The position numbers and the translations under genes were made by a program. Below, one piece after another: positions 10,450 to 22,112 of a DNA stretch of 64,000 nt (position 1 is its first letter; each line of letters starts with the position of its first letter). Origin of the DNA: Dendrocalamus latiflorus (Eukaryota; Streptophyta; Magnoliopsida; Poales; Poaceae); the NCBI GenBank assembly GCA_017311315.1, contig CM029646.1, positions 1,271,738 through 1,335,737 on the forward strand, read 5' to 3'. The notes beneath the pieces were generated by a model that saw nothing but the letters and a program-made list of their open reading frames with translations, was not told the DNA's origin and ran no database searches.

Positions 10450-11211
10450 ATGCATCCCCCGCAGAAATTGTTTGTACGTATGGATGGTGCGCTGGCAGGT
10501 GTTGGTGGCCAGGGTGTTGCTGCTGTGAGTGGCGATGGTGTGTGGGGCGTTGGTGCTTCACCTGGAGCTGCGTGTGCAGAGCTGGTCAGGGCAGTGGGGG
10601 GTGCAGCACAACCGCAGACAGGTGCTGCAGGAGGAAATGGCAAGGGTGGAGCGGTTTCGGCTGTGGTGGAGGTGGTAGCTGCTGCGGCCATCAAGGAGGT
10701 TCGAATGACGCCGAAGCGTTCAAGTCCCCGGTTGGCTAAGCACAATGGCATGGACTCGTTGAAGAAAGCGGAAAAGAGGGCAGCTTGGAAGAACCTAGAC
10801 TTCAGTGGAGGTAACATCACTGACTTCTCTTTCATTCCTTACTCTGCGGATGTTATTTCTTCGAGTATATCTAACCTAGGTGTTAGCTTGGGTAGTAATC
10901 CTAGTTTGGTTTCAAATTCTATTAGTCTTTTAAAAGAGGTTGAATTGGCTAGATTGACGACTGAGCCGTCTAGAACGGAGGTTCCTTCTAATTCTGTGTT
11001 GTTATGCGATGAAGTTGATGATGAGGTAGAAATTGATTCTCTCGGTCACTTATGTGATGATCTGATGGAGGAAACTATGGATGATGATAATGATCACCTG
11101 AGCTGTGATTTTAGAAATGTTTTTAAAGAAAATAAATCTCTCTCTTTGACTAGGGCAAAGAGGAAACCGAGAGTGCGAGTAATTATAAAACACAATAGAG
11201 TTTCGCCATGA
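10450..11211 (+). CDS. LINE ORF1 protein, C-terminal part
   Basis: A 253-codon frame begins at MHPPQKLF. It has a Gly/Ala/Val-rich first 85 residues, then a basic segment (TPKRSSPRLAKHNGMDSLKK) and a long acidic, Ser-rich region that ends in a basic tail (RAKRKPRVRVIIKHNRVSP). The basic SPRLAxK-like segment is typical of the C-terminal region of plant LINE ORF1 proteins, which bind RNA. The usual N-terminal DUF4283-like domain and CCHC knuckle are absent, so the protein is probably truncated and the ATG at 10450 may not be the original start. Its TGA overlaps the ORF2 ATG (ATGA at 11208-11211), implying re-initiation or coupled translation. Confidence 0.6.
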   Translation: MHPPQKLFVRMDGALAGVGGQGVAAVSGDGVWGVGASPGAACAELVRAVGGAAQPQTGAAGGNGKGGAVSAVVEVVAAAAIKEVRMTPKRSSPRLAKHNGMDSLKKAEKRAAWKNLDFSGGNITDFSFIPYSADVISSSISNLGVSLGSNPSLVSNSISLLKEVELARLTTEPSRTEVPSNSVLLCDEVDDEVEIDSLGHLCDDLMEETMDDDNDHLSCDFRNVFKENKSLSLTRAKRKPRVRVIIKHNRVSP

Positions 11212-14200
11212 AAGGAATCTTCTGGAATAGCAGAGGTCTTAGTGACTTGGCTAAATATAGGTTCCTCTCTGATTTGTCTAAAGAGCAAAAGCTAGATTTT
11301 ATCGCTCTTCTTGAAACTGGTAAGAAGGATTTTTCGAAGTCGGTCCTGAATAACATTTGTGGAGGACAAGAATTTATTTGGCACTGGACAGAACCTCATG
11401 GTCGGTCCGGGGGCATCCTTCTTGGGATTAATTTGGAAGTGTTTGATATTGGTAGCATTGATGAGGGAGACTTCTATGTGAAGTTTCGTCTCAGAAATAA
11501 ATCGGATAGGTTTCAATGGGTTCTTATTGCAACTTATGGGGCTGCACAAGTAGAACACAAAGAAGCCTTCCTTTCTGAATTAGTCCAAACTTGTGCAAAA
11601 GAAAGTGATCCTGTCCTTGTGGGTGGTGATTTTAATATCATTAGGAACCCGCAGGAAAAGAACAATGATAGATATGAGGATCGGTGGCCCTTCTTGTTTA
11701 ATGCTATCATCGATAGTCTGGATTTAAGGGAACTAGATCTTTCAAATAGGAAGTTTACTTGGGCCAATTCTAGGGAAATACCAACTTATGAAAGGCTAGA
11801 TCGGATCTTAGTAAGCACGGAATGGGAGTCAAAATTTCCGCTTGCAACGGTACAAGCGTTGTCAAGGGAAATATCTGATCATACTCCACTACTTTTAGAT
11901 ACCGGTAATGGCACTCATGGCAACAAACAATCGGGGTTTAAATTTGAACTTGGTTGGTTGTTGAGAGATGATTTTTATGAGTTGGTTGTGGATGTTTGGA
12001 AAAAGGAATTTAGAGGCAAATCACCGTTACAACGATGGCAAAATAAAATTCAGAGGATTAGACAATTCCTAAGGGGTTGGGCTAAGAATGTTAGCGGCAA
12101 GTATAAGAAAGAAAAGGCTGAGTTGATTCAGAAAGCCGATGAATTAGATAAAAAGGCGGAGTATCAGCCACTCAGTAGCAGTGAAGTCGATCTAAAAAAC
12201 TATTATAAGGAAAGGCTTGCTAGCCTTTTGCGGGAAGAAGAAATTAAATGGTATCAAAGAGCCAAGACAACTAGATTGTTATCTGGTGATTGTAATACTA
12301 AATATTTTCACCTAGTGGCCAATGGAAAACATAGGAAAACAAGGATTTTCCGGCTTGAACAAGAGGGAGGAATAATTGAAGGAAATGTAAATCTTAAGAA
12401 ATTCATCACCAATTACTATAAAGATCTCTTTGGAGAGCCGGATGGTAATAATTTTTCGATGATAGAATCCTTTACGAGTGATATTACACAAGTTTCACAG
12501 TTAGAAAATGACGTCTTAACGACGGAATTTACTGAGACGGAGGTCAGAGACGCCATTTTTCAAATGGAACTTAATAAAGCTCCCGGGCCCGATGGGTTCC
12601 CAGCCGAGTTTTTCCAAGTCTTCTGGGATTTAATTAAAGATGACCTCATGCCTTTATTTTCTGAATTCCACAAGGGTAAACTTCCACTCTTCAGCCTTAA
12701 CTTTGGTATAATTACATTACTACCAAAACAAAAGGAAGCCACACAGATTCAACAGTTTAGGCCCATTTGTTTGTTGAATGTTAGCTTCAAAATTTTTACA
12801 AAAGTGATGGCAAACCGAATAACCCTAGTGGCTCAAAAAGTGATTCAGCCATCACAATCGGCATTTATGAAGGGTAGGAATATTTTAGAGGGGGTGGTCA
12901 TTTTACATGAAACCATTCATGAGCTTCATAGGAAAAAATTAGACGGGGTGATTTTAAAGCTAGACTTTGAAAAAGCCTACGACAAGGTAAAATGGTCCTT
13001 CTTGCAGCAAGCGTTGAGAATGAAAGGTTTTTCACCAATGTGGTGCAAATGGATAGATCAAATCGTACGAGGAGGTAGTGTCGGTATTAAAGTTAATGAT
13101 GAAGTAGGACATTTCTTTCAAACCAGAAAAGGACTAAGGCAGGGTGATCCCTTGTCTCCTATCTTGTTCAATTTAGTTGCAGATATGCTTACAACCTTGA
13201 TTTTCCGGGCTAGATCCAATGGAAAATTCAGGGGAGTTGTTCCTCATCTGGTGGAGGATGGTTTATCTATTCTCCAATATGCGGATGACACTATCCTATT
13301 TATGGATCACGACACGCTCCAAGCCAAAGATCTCAAGTTAGTGCTTAGTACCTTTGAGCAATTATCGGGGCTGAAGATTAATTTTCACAAAAGCGAACTT
13401 TTTTGTTATGGCACAGCTAAAGATTGTGAACAAGAATACGCAAAACTTTTTGGGTGCAAGTTGGGGTGTCTTCCTTTTAGGTATCTAGGTATACCCATGA
13501 ATCATAAAAAATTATCGAACAAAGATTGGGCCTGCATTGAAGAGAAGTTCCAGAAAAAACTCTCTAGTTGGAAAGGTAAATTACTTTCAGTTGGAGGGAG
13601 ACTAGTCTTGATTAACTCGGTGCTAACTAGTTTGGCTATGTTTATGTTATCTTTTTTTGAGGTCCCTAGAGGAGTTCTTCAAAAATTAGATTACTATCGC
13701 TCACGGTTTTTCTGGCAATGCGATGAACATAAAAAGAAATATAGACTTGCTAGGTGGAGTATCTTGTGCACACCTAAAGATTTTGGTGGTCTAGGTATAC
13801 AAAATCTAGAAATCCAAAATAGGTGTCTGTTGAGCAAGTGGCTGTTTAAACTTATTAACGAGGATGGGGTTTGGCAAAATCTTCTAAGAAAGAAATATTT
13901 GTCTAACAAACCTCTGGCACAAGGGCAACACAGGCCAGGAGATTCTCATTTTTGGAGTGGTCTTTTGAAAATCAAGGATGATTTTTTGGCCGGTGGAAAG
14001 TTCAAAGTGAAGTGTGGGGGACAAACTAGATTTTGGGAGGATGTTTGGTTTGGGGACAAGCCTTTCAGAGAGGCATACCCCAACCTTTTTAGATTAGTCA
14101 GGAGGAAAGACGATACGGTGGCAAATGTCCTACGGACTGTACCGCTTAATGTGTCTTTTAGGAGAGGTTTGGTAAACGAAAATTTGACTTCTTGGTATGA

Positions 14201-14879
14201 TCTAGTATCTAAAGTGGTCTCGGTTAACCTTGAAAATGGGAAGGATGTGTTTATATGGAACCTTAGCAAGAATGGCTTGTTCACAGTCCGGTCCATGTAT
14301 AGGAACATGATACAACAAGGAGTTCTTCCGGCAAAAAACCCTCTTTGGAAATTAAAGGTGCCGCTGAAAATTAAGGTTTTTCTTTGGTACTTACAAAAGG
14401 GAGTTACTCTCACTAAAGACAATTTGGCAAAAAGGAATTGGCAAGGAAGTGTCAAATGTTGTTTCTGTAGTTCCTTAGAGACTATTCAACATTTGTTTTT
14501 TGATTGCCATTTTGCGAGATTTGTATGGAATACCGTGCTTTTCACATTTGGAATTCAACCTCCCACTAGTTTCTCTAATATGTTTGGTTCTTGGCTAAAT
14601 GGCTGGAGTCTTCAGTTGAGAAACCAAATTTTGTTAGGAGCGGCTGCGTTTTGTTGGGCTCTTTGGTTGAATAGAAATGATGTGGTTTTTAACAAGGCTA
14701 AGTCCACTACCTATTTACAGATAATTTTCAGGGCAACGTACTGGATCCGACAGTGGTCCCTGCTGCATAAGGAGGAGGAGCGACCGGCGTTCAAACGCGG
14801 ATGCAGAAACTTGGAGACAATGATTATGGCGGTCTTCAAAAAGTTTGGGTGGAGCTTTTGGAATCGAATTGGAGCTTAG
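11208..14879 (+). CDS. LINE ORF2: AP endonuclease-reverse transcriptase, 1223 aa, intact
   Basis: This protein nicks target DNA and reverse-transcribes LINE RNA from the nick. The N-terminal apurinic-type endonuclease spans about residues 1-225, with WNSRGL at the start, LLETGK (catalytic E), GGDFNIIR and SDHTPLLL. The reverse transcriptase spans about 440-720: NKAPGPDGFP, LPKQKEATQIQQFRPICLLN, LKLDFEKAYDKV, GLRQGDPLSPILF and the active-site YADD at 691-694. A C-terminal zf-RVT-like module follows (PLKIKVFLWYLQKGV, then CCFCSSLETIQHLFFDCHF). No RNase H domain is seen. All catalytic motifs are present and no stop interrupts 1223 codons, so the copy may be young or still competent in trans. The start ATG overlaps the ORF1 stop. 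Confidence 0.93.
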   Translation: MKGIFWNSRGLSDLAKYRFLSDLSKEQKLDFIALLETGKKDFSKSVLNNICGGQEFIWHWTEPHGRSGGILLGINLEVFDIGSIDEGDFYVKFRLRNKSDRFQWVLIATYGAAQVEHKEAFLSELVQTCAKESDPVLVGGDFNIIRNPQEKNNDRYEDRWPFLFNAIIDSLDLRELDLSNRKFTWANSREIPTYERLDRILVSTEWESKFPLATVQALSREISDHTPLLLDTGNGTHGNKQSGFKFELGWLLRDDFYELVVDVWKKEFRGKSPLQRWQNKIQRIRQFLRGWAKNVSGKYKKEKAELIQKADELDKKAEYQPLSSSEVDLKNYYKERLASLLREEEIKWYQRAKTTRLLSGDCNTKYFHLVANGKHRKTRIFRLEQEGGIIEGNVNLKKFITNYYKDLFGEPDGNNFSMIESFTSDITQVSQLENDVLTTEFTETEVRDAIFQMELNKAPGPDGFPAEFFQVFWDLIKDDLMPLFSEFHKGKLPLFSLNFGIITLLPKQKEATQIQQFRPICLLNVSFKIFTKVMANRITLVAQKVIQPSQSAFMKGRNILEGVVILHETIHELHRKKLDGVILKLDFEKAYDKVKWSFLQQALRMKGFSPMWCKWIDQIVRGGSVGIKVNDEVGHFFQTRKGLRQGDPLSPILFNLVADMLTTLIFRARSNGKFRGVVPHLVEDGLSILQYADDTILFMDHDTLQAKDLKLVLSTFEQLSGLKINFHKSELFCYGTAKDCEQEYAKLFGCKLGCLPFRYLGIPMNHKKLSNKDWACIEEKFQKKLSSWKGKLLSVGGRLVLINSVLTSLAMFMLSFFEVPRGVLQKLDYYRSRFFWQCDEHKKKYRLARWSILCTPKDFGGLGIQNLEIQNRCLLSKWLFKLINEDGVWQNLLRKKYLSNKPLAQGQHRPGDSHFWSGLLKIKDDFLAGGKFKVKCGGQTRFWEDVWFGDKPFREAYPNLFRLVRRKDDTVANVLRTVPLNVSFRRGLVNENLTSWYDLVSKVVSVNLENGKDVFIWNLSKNGLFTVRSMYRNMIQQGVLPAKNPLWKLKVPLKIKVFLWYLQKGVTLTKDNLAKRNWQGSVKCCFCSSLETIQHLFFDCHFARFVWNTVLFTFGIQPPTSFSNMFGSWLNGWSLQLRNQILLGAAAFCWALWLNRNDVVFNKAKSTTYLQIIFRATYWIRQWSLLHKEEERPAFKRGCRNLETMIMAVFKKFGWSFWNRIGA

Positions 14880-15061
14880 TCCTTGTTCTTTTCTTAGATT
14901 CTTGTCGTTCGCCCTGGTTAGGCTGAATCTTGTTGCTTTTATTTCTTTTCTTTTGGATGTAAGAGGTTGAGCCTAATGGCTTTGGATTGTGTATGACTCT
15001 CAGCTGTGTATCATCTTCGGATGGTAGAGGCTGGAACTTAGTTCCGTTATCTAAAAAAAAA

Positions 15062-18000
15062 TGTATTGTAGTGAATTCATTTCTTTGGATTTAGTTCCTT
15101 CATTGGGTTCGCTTGTATTACTGTACTGAATCCATCTAGCTAGAGAAACAACAAAGACTGAATTGAACCCACATTTCAGTAACCGGATAAAAGTAAGAGA
15201 ATTATACTAAGCAGACATCAACTTGTTTTAAGTAAGCAAGCATACATATCTCATCATTGTTAAGGTCGTCGTCACTAGATCCTTGCATTTCTCAACAAGC
15301 TAGTGGTTGTTTGTTTGCATTTATTTTGTACTCGTTAATTCTAACCATGGCATCCATCAAAGACTTGCTGTATTGTCTTTGTTCTGTACTGTTCCTGAGA
15401 ATCACCATCTTTATTACTTAGAATCAACATGGAAGATTTTGTGTTGGCAAGGCATGCACGCATGTTGGTTTACACGTCGTATTCACAGATAGTATCTGTC
15501 AACACAAATGTTAATTTGAAGCCAAACATACAAGATTCTTTAGTCAGTGAATTGCAACATCTTACTCGAGGCATCTGTAGCAGATCTCTTATCACAATAG
15601 ACATATTTCATCCTTCAGAATCTGAGTATCAGACTAGATCTAAATGTCCATTCAAATGACCTTATAGACTGGTTATATGAAAAATTCCTGTCGAACCCTT
15701 AACTACTGAATACAAATGAGATCACATTTTTCACCTCAATCTCATCTTTCTTTCATGGTATCTTCAATCATGCCTCTATTTCTTCAGTTTTGGCATTTGG
15801 GTTCAGTCCCGTATTTTGAGAAATACAACAGAGAATACTTTTTGCCATGTTTTCCAAGGTGTAGTTGTACATAAGTCTTGACTGACTCTAACCTTTTTCA
15901 TCTATCTGCCGTAACCATATAGTATCTTGCAGTTTGGCAGCTCTGCATATTGGAACCCAGTAGAAATAAAAGAAAAGAGAAACCTGAAAGATGCAAGAAC
16001 ATATGTCAATAATGTGTTAGTGCCAAGTCACCTTTTGGTTAGTTCTTTTGAGTGCCAGCAGAAGTCTCAAGAGCCTTTACCATGACGTGACGCTAGTGGA
16101 ATGGGAGCATCGATCGCAACTTCGCACCAAAAGGTGTTTGTTATTGGAGGGAGGAGGAATCCCGCTGGATCGATGGCATTCTCCAATCTCCATCACCAAC
16201 CATGCACACACCATCATCTTCTTCACTTCTTCTCCTGTGCATCATGCATGCAGTCATGCACATACTATATCTTCGGAATATTCTTGTTCTCCTGCCTTTC
16301 CCTGCTGCATAATTGTGGCGGTCTCTCATTGTTCTTTCCACTCAAAGTTTTTTTTTTACAGTAAGCGAGCTTTTCACTCTGAATCTTAGTAAAGAAGCTT
16401 GAAAATGGTGGTGGAATAAAGTGCATGGCTACCGCTGTGCTATGTGCCGGCCGGAGACTTTGCAAAAGGAGAGAGACGATCATGCGAGGGAGAGAATCGT
16501 CGAGATGCATACATGTCCATTTGGGTGTGCAGGTGCAGCTGAAAGTGACCATGGCAGTTAGCAGCTCACAGTAGCAGTGGTTGATGCTCTTGTTATCAAC
16601 TGCCTGGAAAGGACTACTTTTGTCTTGCTGATCGATCGAGGTGACTCCAACCAATCTAATCCATCCGCCTGGTGCTTATTGGCCGTTCAACCTAGCTAAT
16701 TGCATGGTTCATCATCAAGACCTTGACAAAATGTTTTCTAGGTGGCAAGCATATACATGTATGAATACTGGTAAGTTTTTTCTGGATTTTGGGTAGAGGT
16801 GGCAACGGGGCAGGGGTCAGGGGGAAGGCCCCCTGCTGCCTACTGGAGGAGATGTCTCTTGTCTCCGATTCCGTGGGACTTGATCCAACGGATCTCTGCA
16901 GGATAAAAAAATAGATTAAATATGTTTTAAAAAAAATAAAAATATCACTTTATTTATTAATTTATAATTATTTAGGTATACTTTTTTTTACAAAGTATAG
17001 CTTCAAAATATATGTTTTAACATATAGATTAGTAGTGATGAGGTTGACTTAGCAAAGGTTGCAAGACGCATGGGGTTAGTAGTGATGAGGTCATAACTAA
17101 AAGGATGAGTGGTTAACTTCTGTATTTCTGCTAAATATAAGTAGTAGATATGATGACGATGGAATTAGGAAAAAAAACGTGTGTAGCTCTTGTACCACCT
17201 CCTTCAAGCAAGTCTTAAGAATAGCTAGGTATTAATTTCCTGAAACTATACTTCTGAAATAGCTCTAAATTGCTGAGTTGGGTGTAATAACTTTTCAGGT
17301 GAGCCCAATACTTAAAATCAATCATGTACTCTCATGTTGGATGATCGTCTCCAAGAATAACTAGCATGTCATAAGCATTGTGGTCAGTTGACCCACTAAG
17401 CTTCAGTAATTTAGGTGGATCAGGCTCAAACTGCACGCTCCTAAATCTCATTAAATATGAAAATAGGAGTAATACATAGTGAGACAAAGTCCAGTAGCTA
17501 GTTAGTTTGATGAGCCGATTGATCCCACTAGCTAGAGAAGTCAAGGATTCTGGCTAGCTATTCTCTCCTCGGTGAAGTGTGAAAGCACGTGTCCCTAATT
17601 TGGGGGGCAAAAGGACTCTTTTATTGCTTAGAAAAGCTAGCATTATCAACTCGATCTCAAAAGGAAAACTTTCTGTTAGCGGCACTTTTTTTCTTTCTGC
17701 AATAACATACATAGATCTGGCATGATAGACAGCAAATTATGAATAAGCACATACATGAATGAACCAATTATATTTGTTGGAGATCGACAGGTAAAAAGCA
17801 AAGCATTCCTGTACTACTTGCACAGAACTGTAGTGCAGTCAACTCCAACATTAATTTGACCTAGGCATATATGATTTATATATATATATATGGTATATCA
17901 AAGGTGGGAGTAGCTAGCTTCAAACAAGTTTGAACTAAATTTCGAATTGTAGTTACCTTTTTTATGATAGTTTGATTATAAGTACATGCTGATTATATAT

Positions 18001-18333
18001 ATAAATCAGCAAAGTATGTGATCTAAATTCATTCATAACTTTGAATTTGAGTATATATTTCAAACTTATACATTTCATTTGAATTGTTATAGATGAGTAT
18101 ATACTCTAAAACTGATATTTTTTAAAAAATATACCCAAATTTAGATAGAATTGCTGCAATTTGAAATTATGGTGCCCAAGCGCTATGGTAGCATTTTTGC
18201 TTCTCAAGCAGCGCCTCTCAATTCGTTGTGGGTTTTTTGTTTGACACAAGGACGTATGTCGAGTTCTGTCACAGTCATATATATGGGTAGCTTGAGGTTT
18301 AACAATTAACAAATCCTGTCTCCAGCATATATA
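15062..18333. other. Intergenic sequence without a recognised gene
   Basis: Short frames occur on both strands (for example 15429-15659 and 16048-16389) but none has a domain or splice-consistent context. Around 16797-16880 a GGTGGCAACGGGGCAGGGG stretch resembles a degenerate hAT-type terminus. An A/T-rich tract follows at 16910-17000, and there is a TA run at 17876-17892. Nothing else was found. Confidence 0.6.
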
Positions 18334-18605
18334 GGCCCTGTTTGGATACGCTTATCTGAGAATCGATTTTAATCTGATCAGAATTTTCTGATAAGTCGCG
18401 GTCTGAAGAATCTGCAGTCTGAAGAATCGTCGCGGTGGAAGAAACGACCCCTTGGGCTCGCGGTACAGGATTTTGGACTCCCAGTGCAAATGCCGATCTT
18501 TCCCACCGCAACGGTTGAAAGAATCGAAAAATAATCAAAGCGTTTGGGTGGGATTCTCGCTTAATTCTACCCAGAATCGGATTTTAAACGTATCCAAATA
18601 GGGCC
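18334..18605. mobile_element. MITE with GGCCCTGTTTGGATACG termini
   Basis: The left end GGCCCTGTTTGGATACG and the right end (reverse complement GGCCCTATTTGGATACG) are inverted repeats around 272 bp of non-coding DNA. The flanks are ATA on both sides (18331-18333 and 18606-18608). It is probably a Tourist-like element; the 3-bp duplication is short evidence. Confidence 0.7.
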
Positions 18606-21189
18606 ATAGGCAATGAATTAGAAGTTTCATTCATTCATCGGTTAGACTAGTCAAAATTAAAGTCTTAACTGTCACACTGAAAATTGGAATATACGCTATC
18701 TAAAAAAGGTGAATTGTACATGTAACATGTATGCAGGATGAGATCTCATCTTTTGGAGAAAAGAAATGGGGCAGGACAAATTAAAGGATGGATGGATGGC
18801 AAAAGAAAAGTAGTCAGAAAGAAGGAAGCAAAGGCAATATTTTCTAGCAGAGCTATTGCTCCAATAGCAGTATAGCAACAGGAGGACATGGAATTAGCTG
18901 AGCATGAAAGAAAACCAGCAGCAGGTTGGAAATGGATGCAAGCATGCCTTGGTATATGTCACCTTCAAGGAAAAGTGTCGACAGAGAAAATTAAAACAGT
19001 CATATATATTTGACTAACTTAGTACCAGAATTAAATTTTAGAAATAACTAGAAAATGGTATATAGTTTTCTATAGGTTTTGAAAATATCATAGTTTAATA
19101 TATTTGCACATGTAGATTAAAAATATTAAATTAATAAGTTTGTTATCCAGAAAATGACATATCCGTCTTCTGAGTTAAAATAGGGATTTAGATGACTTAA
19201 TCTGAATATTTGGCCAACTAAGAAAACATAGAAAATTTTATATAGATTTCAAAACTGATATGGTTTACTACTTTATGAGGTGGGAGCTGAGAGTTATGAT
19301 ATTTCTAGTACCGGAGCAGTAACAGTGATTGTCCGATAAAGTGGAAAAATGGTGGATTTGGAAAACTTGTAGGAGCGTTGTTATGTGTTTATTGCCTTAT
19401 AATGCTATGGTTTGTATTAAGAATGAGTAATTACTATAGGAGGAGTAGCGTCAATTGTATTGTCATCTCCTAATCAAATCGGTCGTCACAACTAGAGAGG
19501 CAAGTACTTAATAGAATGATAGATGATGATTAATAATTGCTCACTATTATTAAATTATTCATGTCCTGCAATAATTTTGATTATCTTTTATTCAATATGA
19601 TATTAATTTGATGATAATTATGATATGTAATAAAATGATAGAAAATGGCATTCCTAATACGACACATGTATTATGAGTTAGGACAGTGAGAAAGTCAATA
19701 GTTATGAATAAAGCTATATGACTATTCTGACGTTCTCTTAAATAAGACCTATAGTGGTAGGCATATCCATATAATAGAAGGAAAAACCTACTTCAGTAGA
19801 TACCCACGGGATGAGGGAAACCTACTTAAGTTCGGTAGGTAAACACGGTTCTATTGATAGGTATGCTTATTGATGCGGAGGGAATTATCGTCGTTGCATA
19901 ATTCCCGACAAGAACAAAGATCAAAGTAAATGGAGCTAAACTTGAAAGAGATGGACCATGATTAATATCATCTCTCAAAAATTAAAAGCATTTCCCCTAA
20001 TTTATTATCTTGATTACTATTCATGGTCATTTTATTATTAGTATCTAGTTTGTGGTGAATGGATCGTTTAATGGTTATAGGACGCAGTTTGTGACATACA
20101 AAAGAGTTCTATGTGATGTGAAAATGATGTAGCGCCAAATGTCCCCATCTTTGGCTTTCGGATTGTAAAGGTATGAAGGTGATGTCTTGTGGTGACAGAT
20201 TGTTTTGCCGTTCTTGCCCCCCAATAAGACAGAATTTAATTAATTAGAAGGAAAATAATCTCAAGTCGAACGTAAAGATCTTCTTTTTCATTGATGTGTA
20301 AGTGGGCGCATAAAAAGGAACAGAAAAAAAATGCAGCACTGAACATAGTGGTACGTACCTTAACTTCTGCTGGTACTACAAAACGGAGAGAGTACGTGTA
20401 CGCTGTATACTGGAAATAAAATTTTGTGCAAGAAACTAAAGCAATAATTAATATGTCAATGTGGTGGTCATTTTTACCAAGGACGAGGAATTCAGGATCG
20501 GTTCATGGTGCTGCCAAGTGGACACGCAACAACGGATCGATCACTTCGGTCGGGTCATCATGACAGGGACTAGAAAGCAACTTTTTGCCACTCTGAAGAT
20601 TGGCCAATTACCTCTCTCACTTACATACGGGGCCGCCTGAGTCACTGACAACGGGCCAGGGTGGCAAATCTGTTGCCACCCTACTCATAAGAGTGGCAAA
20701 TAATTAAAAGATGAGCACTATACTGCCTAAAAATTTACGTAACAAGTTGAAAGCACTCATCGCTTACATTAACTGACCGTGTGTCGCAGCTTATTCGTAC
20801 CATAAATTCTAAACTCTCAAAATCCTAAAAACTTTTTTCTTAGTGTCCCTGCATCCATTATGACTTGATCGCCTATAATGCAGTGATAACTTACTCATGG
20901 GCCGATCAGGCAGCAGCGGAAACTTCACACAGGTAGAACCCTCAGAACTTACCCACAGGCAGCCAGCTAAGGTTTATGATTTAGTTCTTGGCCTCATCGA
21001 CCTCCAACTCAGCTAAGGTTTGCGATTGCCAGGATAATTAAGTCATTAATTCCATAACTTAATTTAAAGTATGGAGTTGGTCATTTTAGTCCAATTGTTA
21101 TTATGAGCAAAGTTTATGTCCAATTGTTATTATGAGCAAAGTTGATTATTTTGATGATTAATAATCGGAGTTATTAAAACCTGCTGCCG
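18606..21189. other. AT-rich intergenic sequence without a recognised gene
   Basis: Stops are dense in all frames. The only structures seen are short A/T runs and a 29-bp tandem duplication beginning TCCAATTGTTATTATGAGCA (starts 21090 and 21119) next to the GC-rich segment that follows. Confidence 0.6.
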
Positions 21190-22112
21190 TTTGCTGCTCT
21201 CACAGAATTTCGGGCGACGTGGAGGCAACGACGAGTCGACACGTTGGCGAGGCTCCCGCGGGCGACCTGCTCCCTCTCGCGCTGGCGCCCGCCCGAACCC
21301 CGCCTTCCTCCCTCTCGCAGTCTCGCGCGTACGCAGGCGCGCTTGCCCATGCCGCCCGTGCCCCCATTCCGCCTCCCCCCTCCTCCCCCGCCGCCGCCCC
21401 CTCCCCCTCCCTCGCCGTCTCCCCCGCTCACCCGCCGGCCGCCGCTTCCCCCTCCCCCTTCCTACCCCGCCGCCTCCTCCTCCCCCGCCGCCCCCTCCTC
21501 CCTCCTCCTCCCCCTCCTCCCCCAACCCCCTCCTCCCCCGCTCCCTCGCCGCCTCCCCCTTCCTCCCCCGCCGCCGCCGCGGGTTGGGATGCTCGCGGGG
21601 GTGGATGGACTCAGCTGCGGCCGGATCCGGTCGGCGCGGAGGCGGAGGGGGAGGCGCCGAGGCCGGATCCGGTCGGCGCGGAGGCGGAGGGGGAGCCGCG
21701 GAGGCCGGAGGGGGAGGCCAGAGCCCAGAGGCCGGAGGGGGAGGCCGGATCCGGTCGGCGCCTCCCCCGGATTTTCCGTCGCCCCCTTGCGCTCCTGCTC
21801 TCTCTCTCCTCACGTCCCCGTCCCGTCGTCGCCCATACCCTGCCGCGCCCACTCCCTTCGGCCATTCCGGCCACGCGCTGTCCACTACACCGCCCATGCC
21901 ACGCTGAGCTCAGCCACAGGAGCACAATTGCTATGCTTGGGCCCAGAGGCCGGAGGGGGAGTTCACTAACCTTGCTGCTGCCCCCGTCCTGCAGGGACGA
22001 CCACCGCCCCCAACTCCTCTCCTTTCCAGACATGTTTTTCAATCATATATGGACATGTGGTTCTTCAAGCGTATATGGATATGTGATTCTTGAAGTGCAT
22101 GTGCTTCCTTAG
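21190..22112. other. GC-rich captured leader/exon-like region with tandem repeats
   Basis: A C-rich run (21300-21580) and a G-rich run (21600-21760) leave several long frames open on both strands. None has a domain, and the predicted peptides are Pro/Arg or Gly/Arg low-complexity. A unit containing CCGGATCCGGTCGGCGCGGA recurs at 21621, 21663 and 21745. The segment lies upstream of a Helitron 3' end, so it may be host-gene sequence captured by that Helitron. No product can be named. Confidence 0.45.

Larger units (their letters stand above)
10440..15061 (+). mobile_element. L1-type LINE retrotransposon, 5' truncated or with atypical ORF1
   Basis: The element carries a partial ORF1 (10450..11211), a complete ORF2 (11208..14879) and a 3' UTR of about 180 bp ending TTATCT followed by nine A (15053-15061). 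That tail is typical of grass LINEs. The two ORFs overlap in an ATGA. The 5' boundary is approximate, because no clear target-site duplication was found between sequence before 10450 and after 15061. Intact ORF2 suggests a fairly recent insertion. ORF1 lacks the zinc-knuckle part expected in plant L1 elements, consistent with 5' truncation during target-primed reverse transcription. Confidence 0.85.

Noticed and set aside
15307..16654. Short frames on both strands suggesting a small gene
   Set aside because: No domain, no coherent splice chain and no start context; treated as intergenic.
21130..22112. Plus frames up to 297 codons and a minus frame of 255 codons
   Set aside because: Mutually overlapping low-complexity frames in GC-rich DNA; none matches a family and none has a clean start with splice support.
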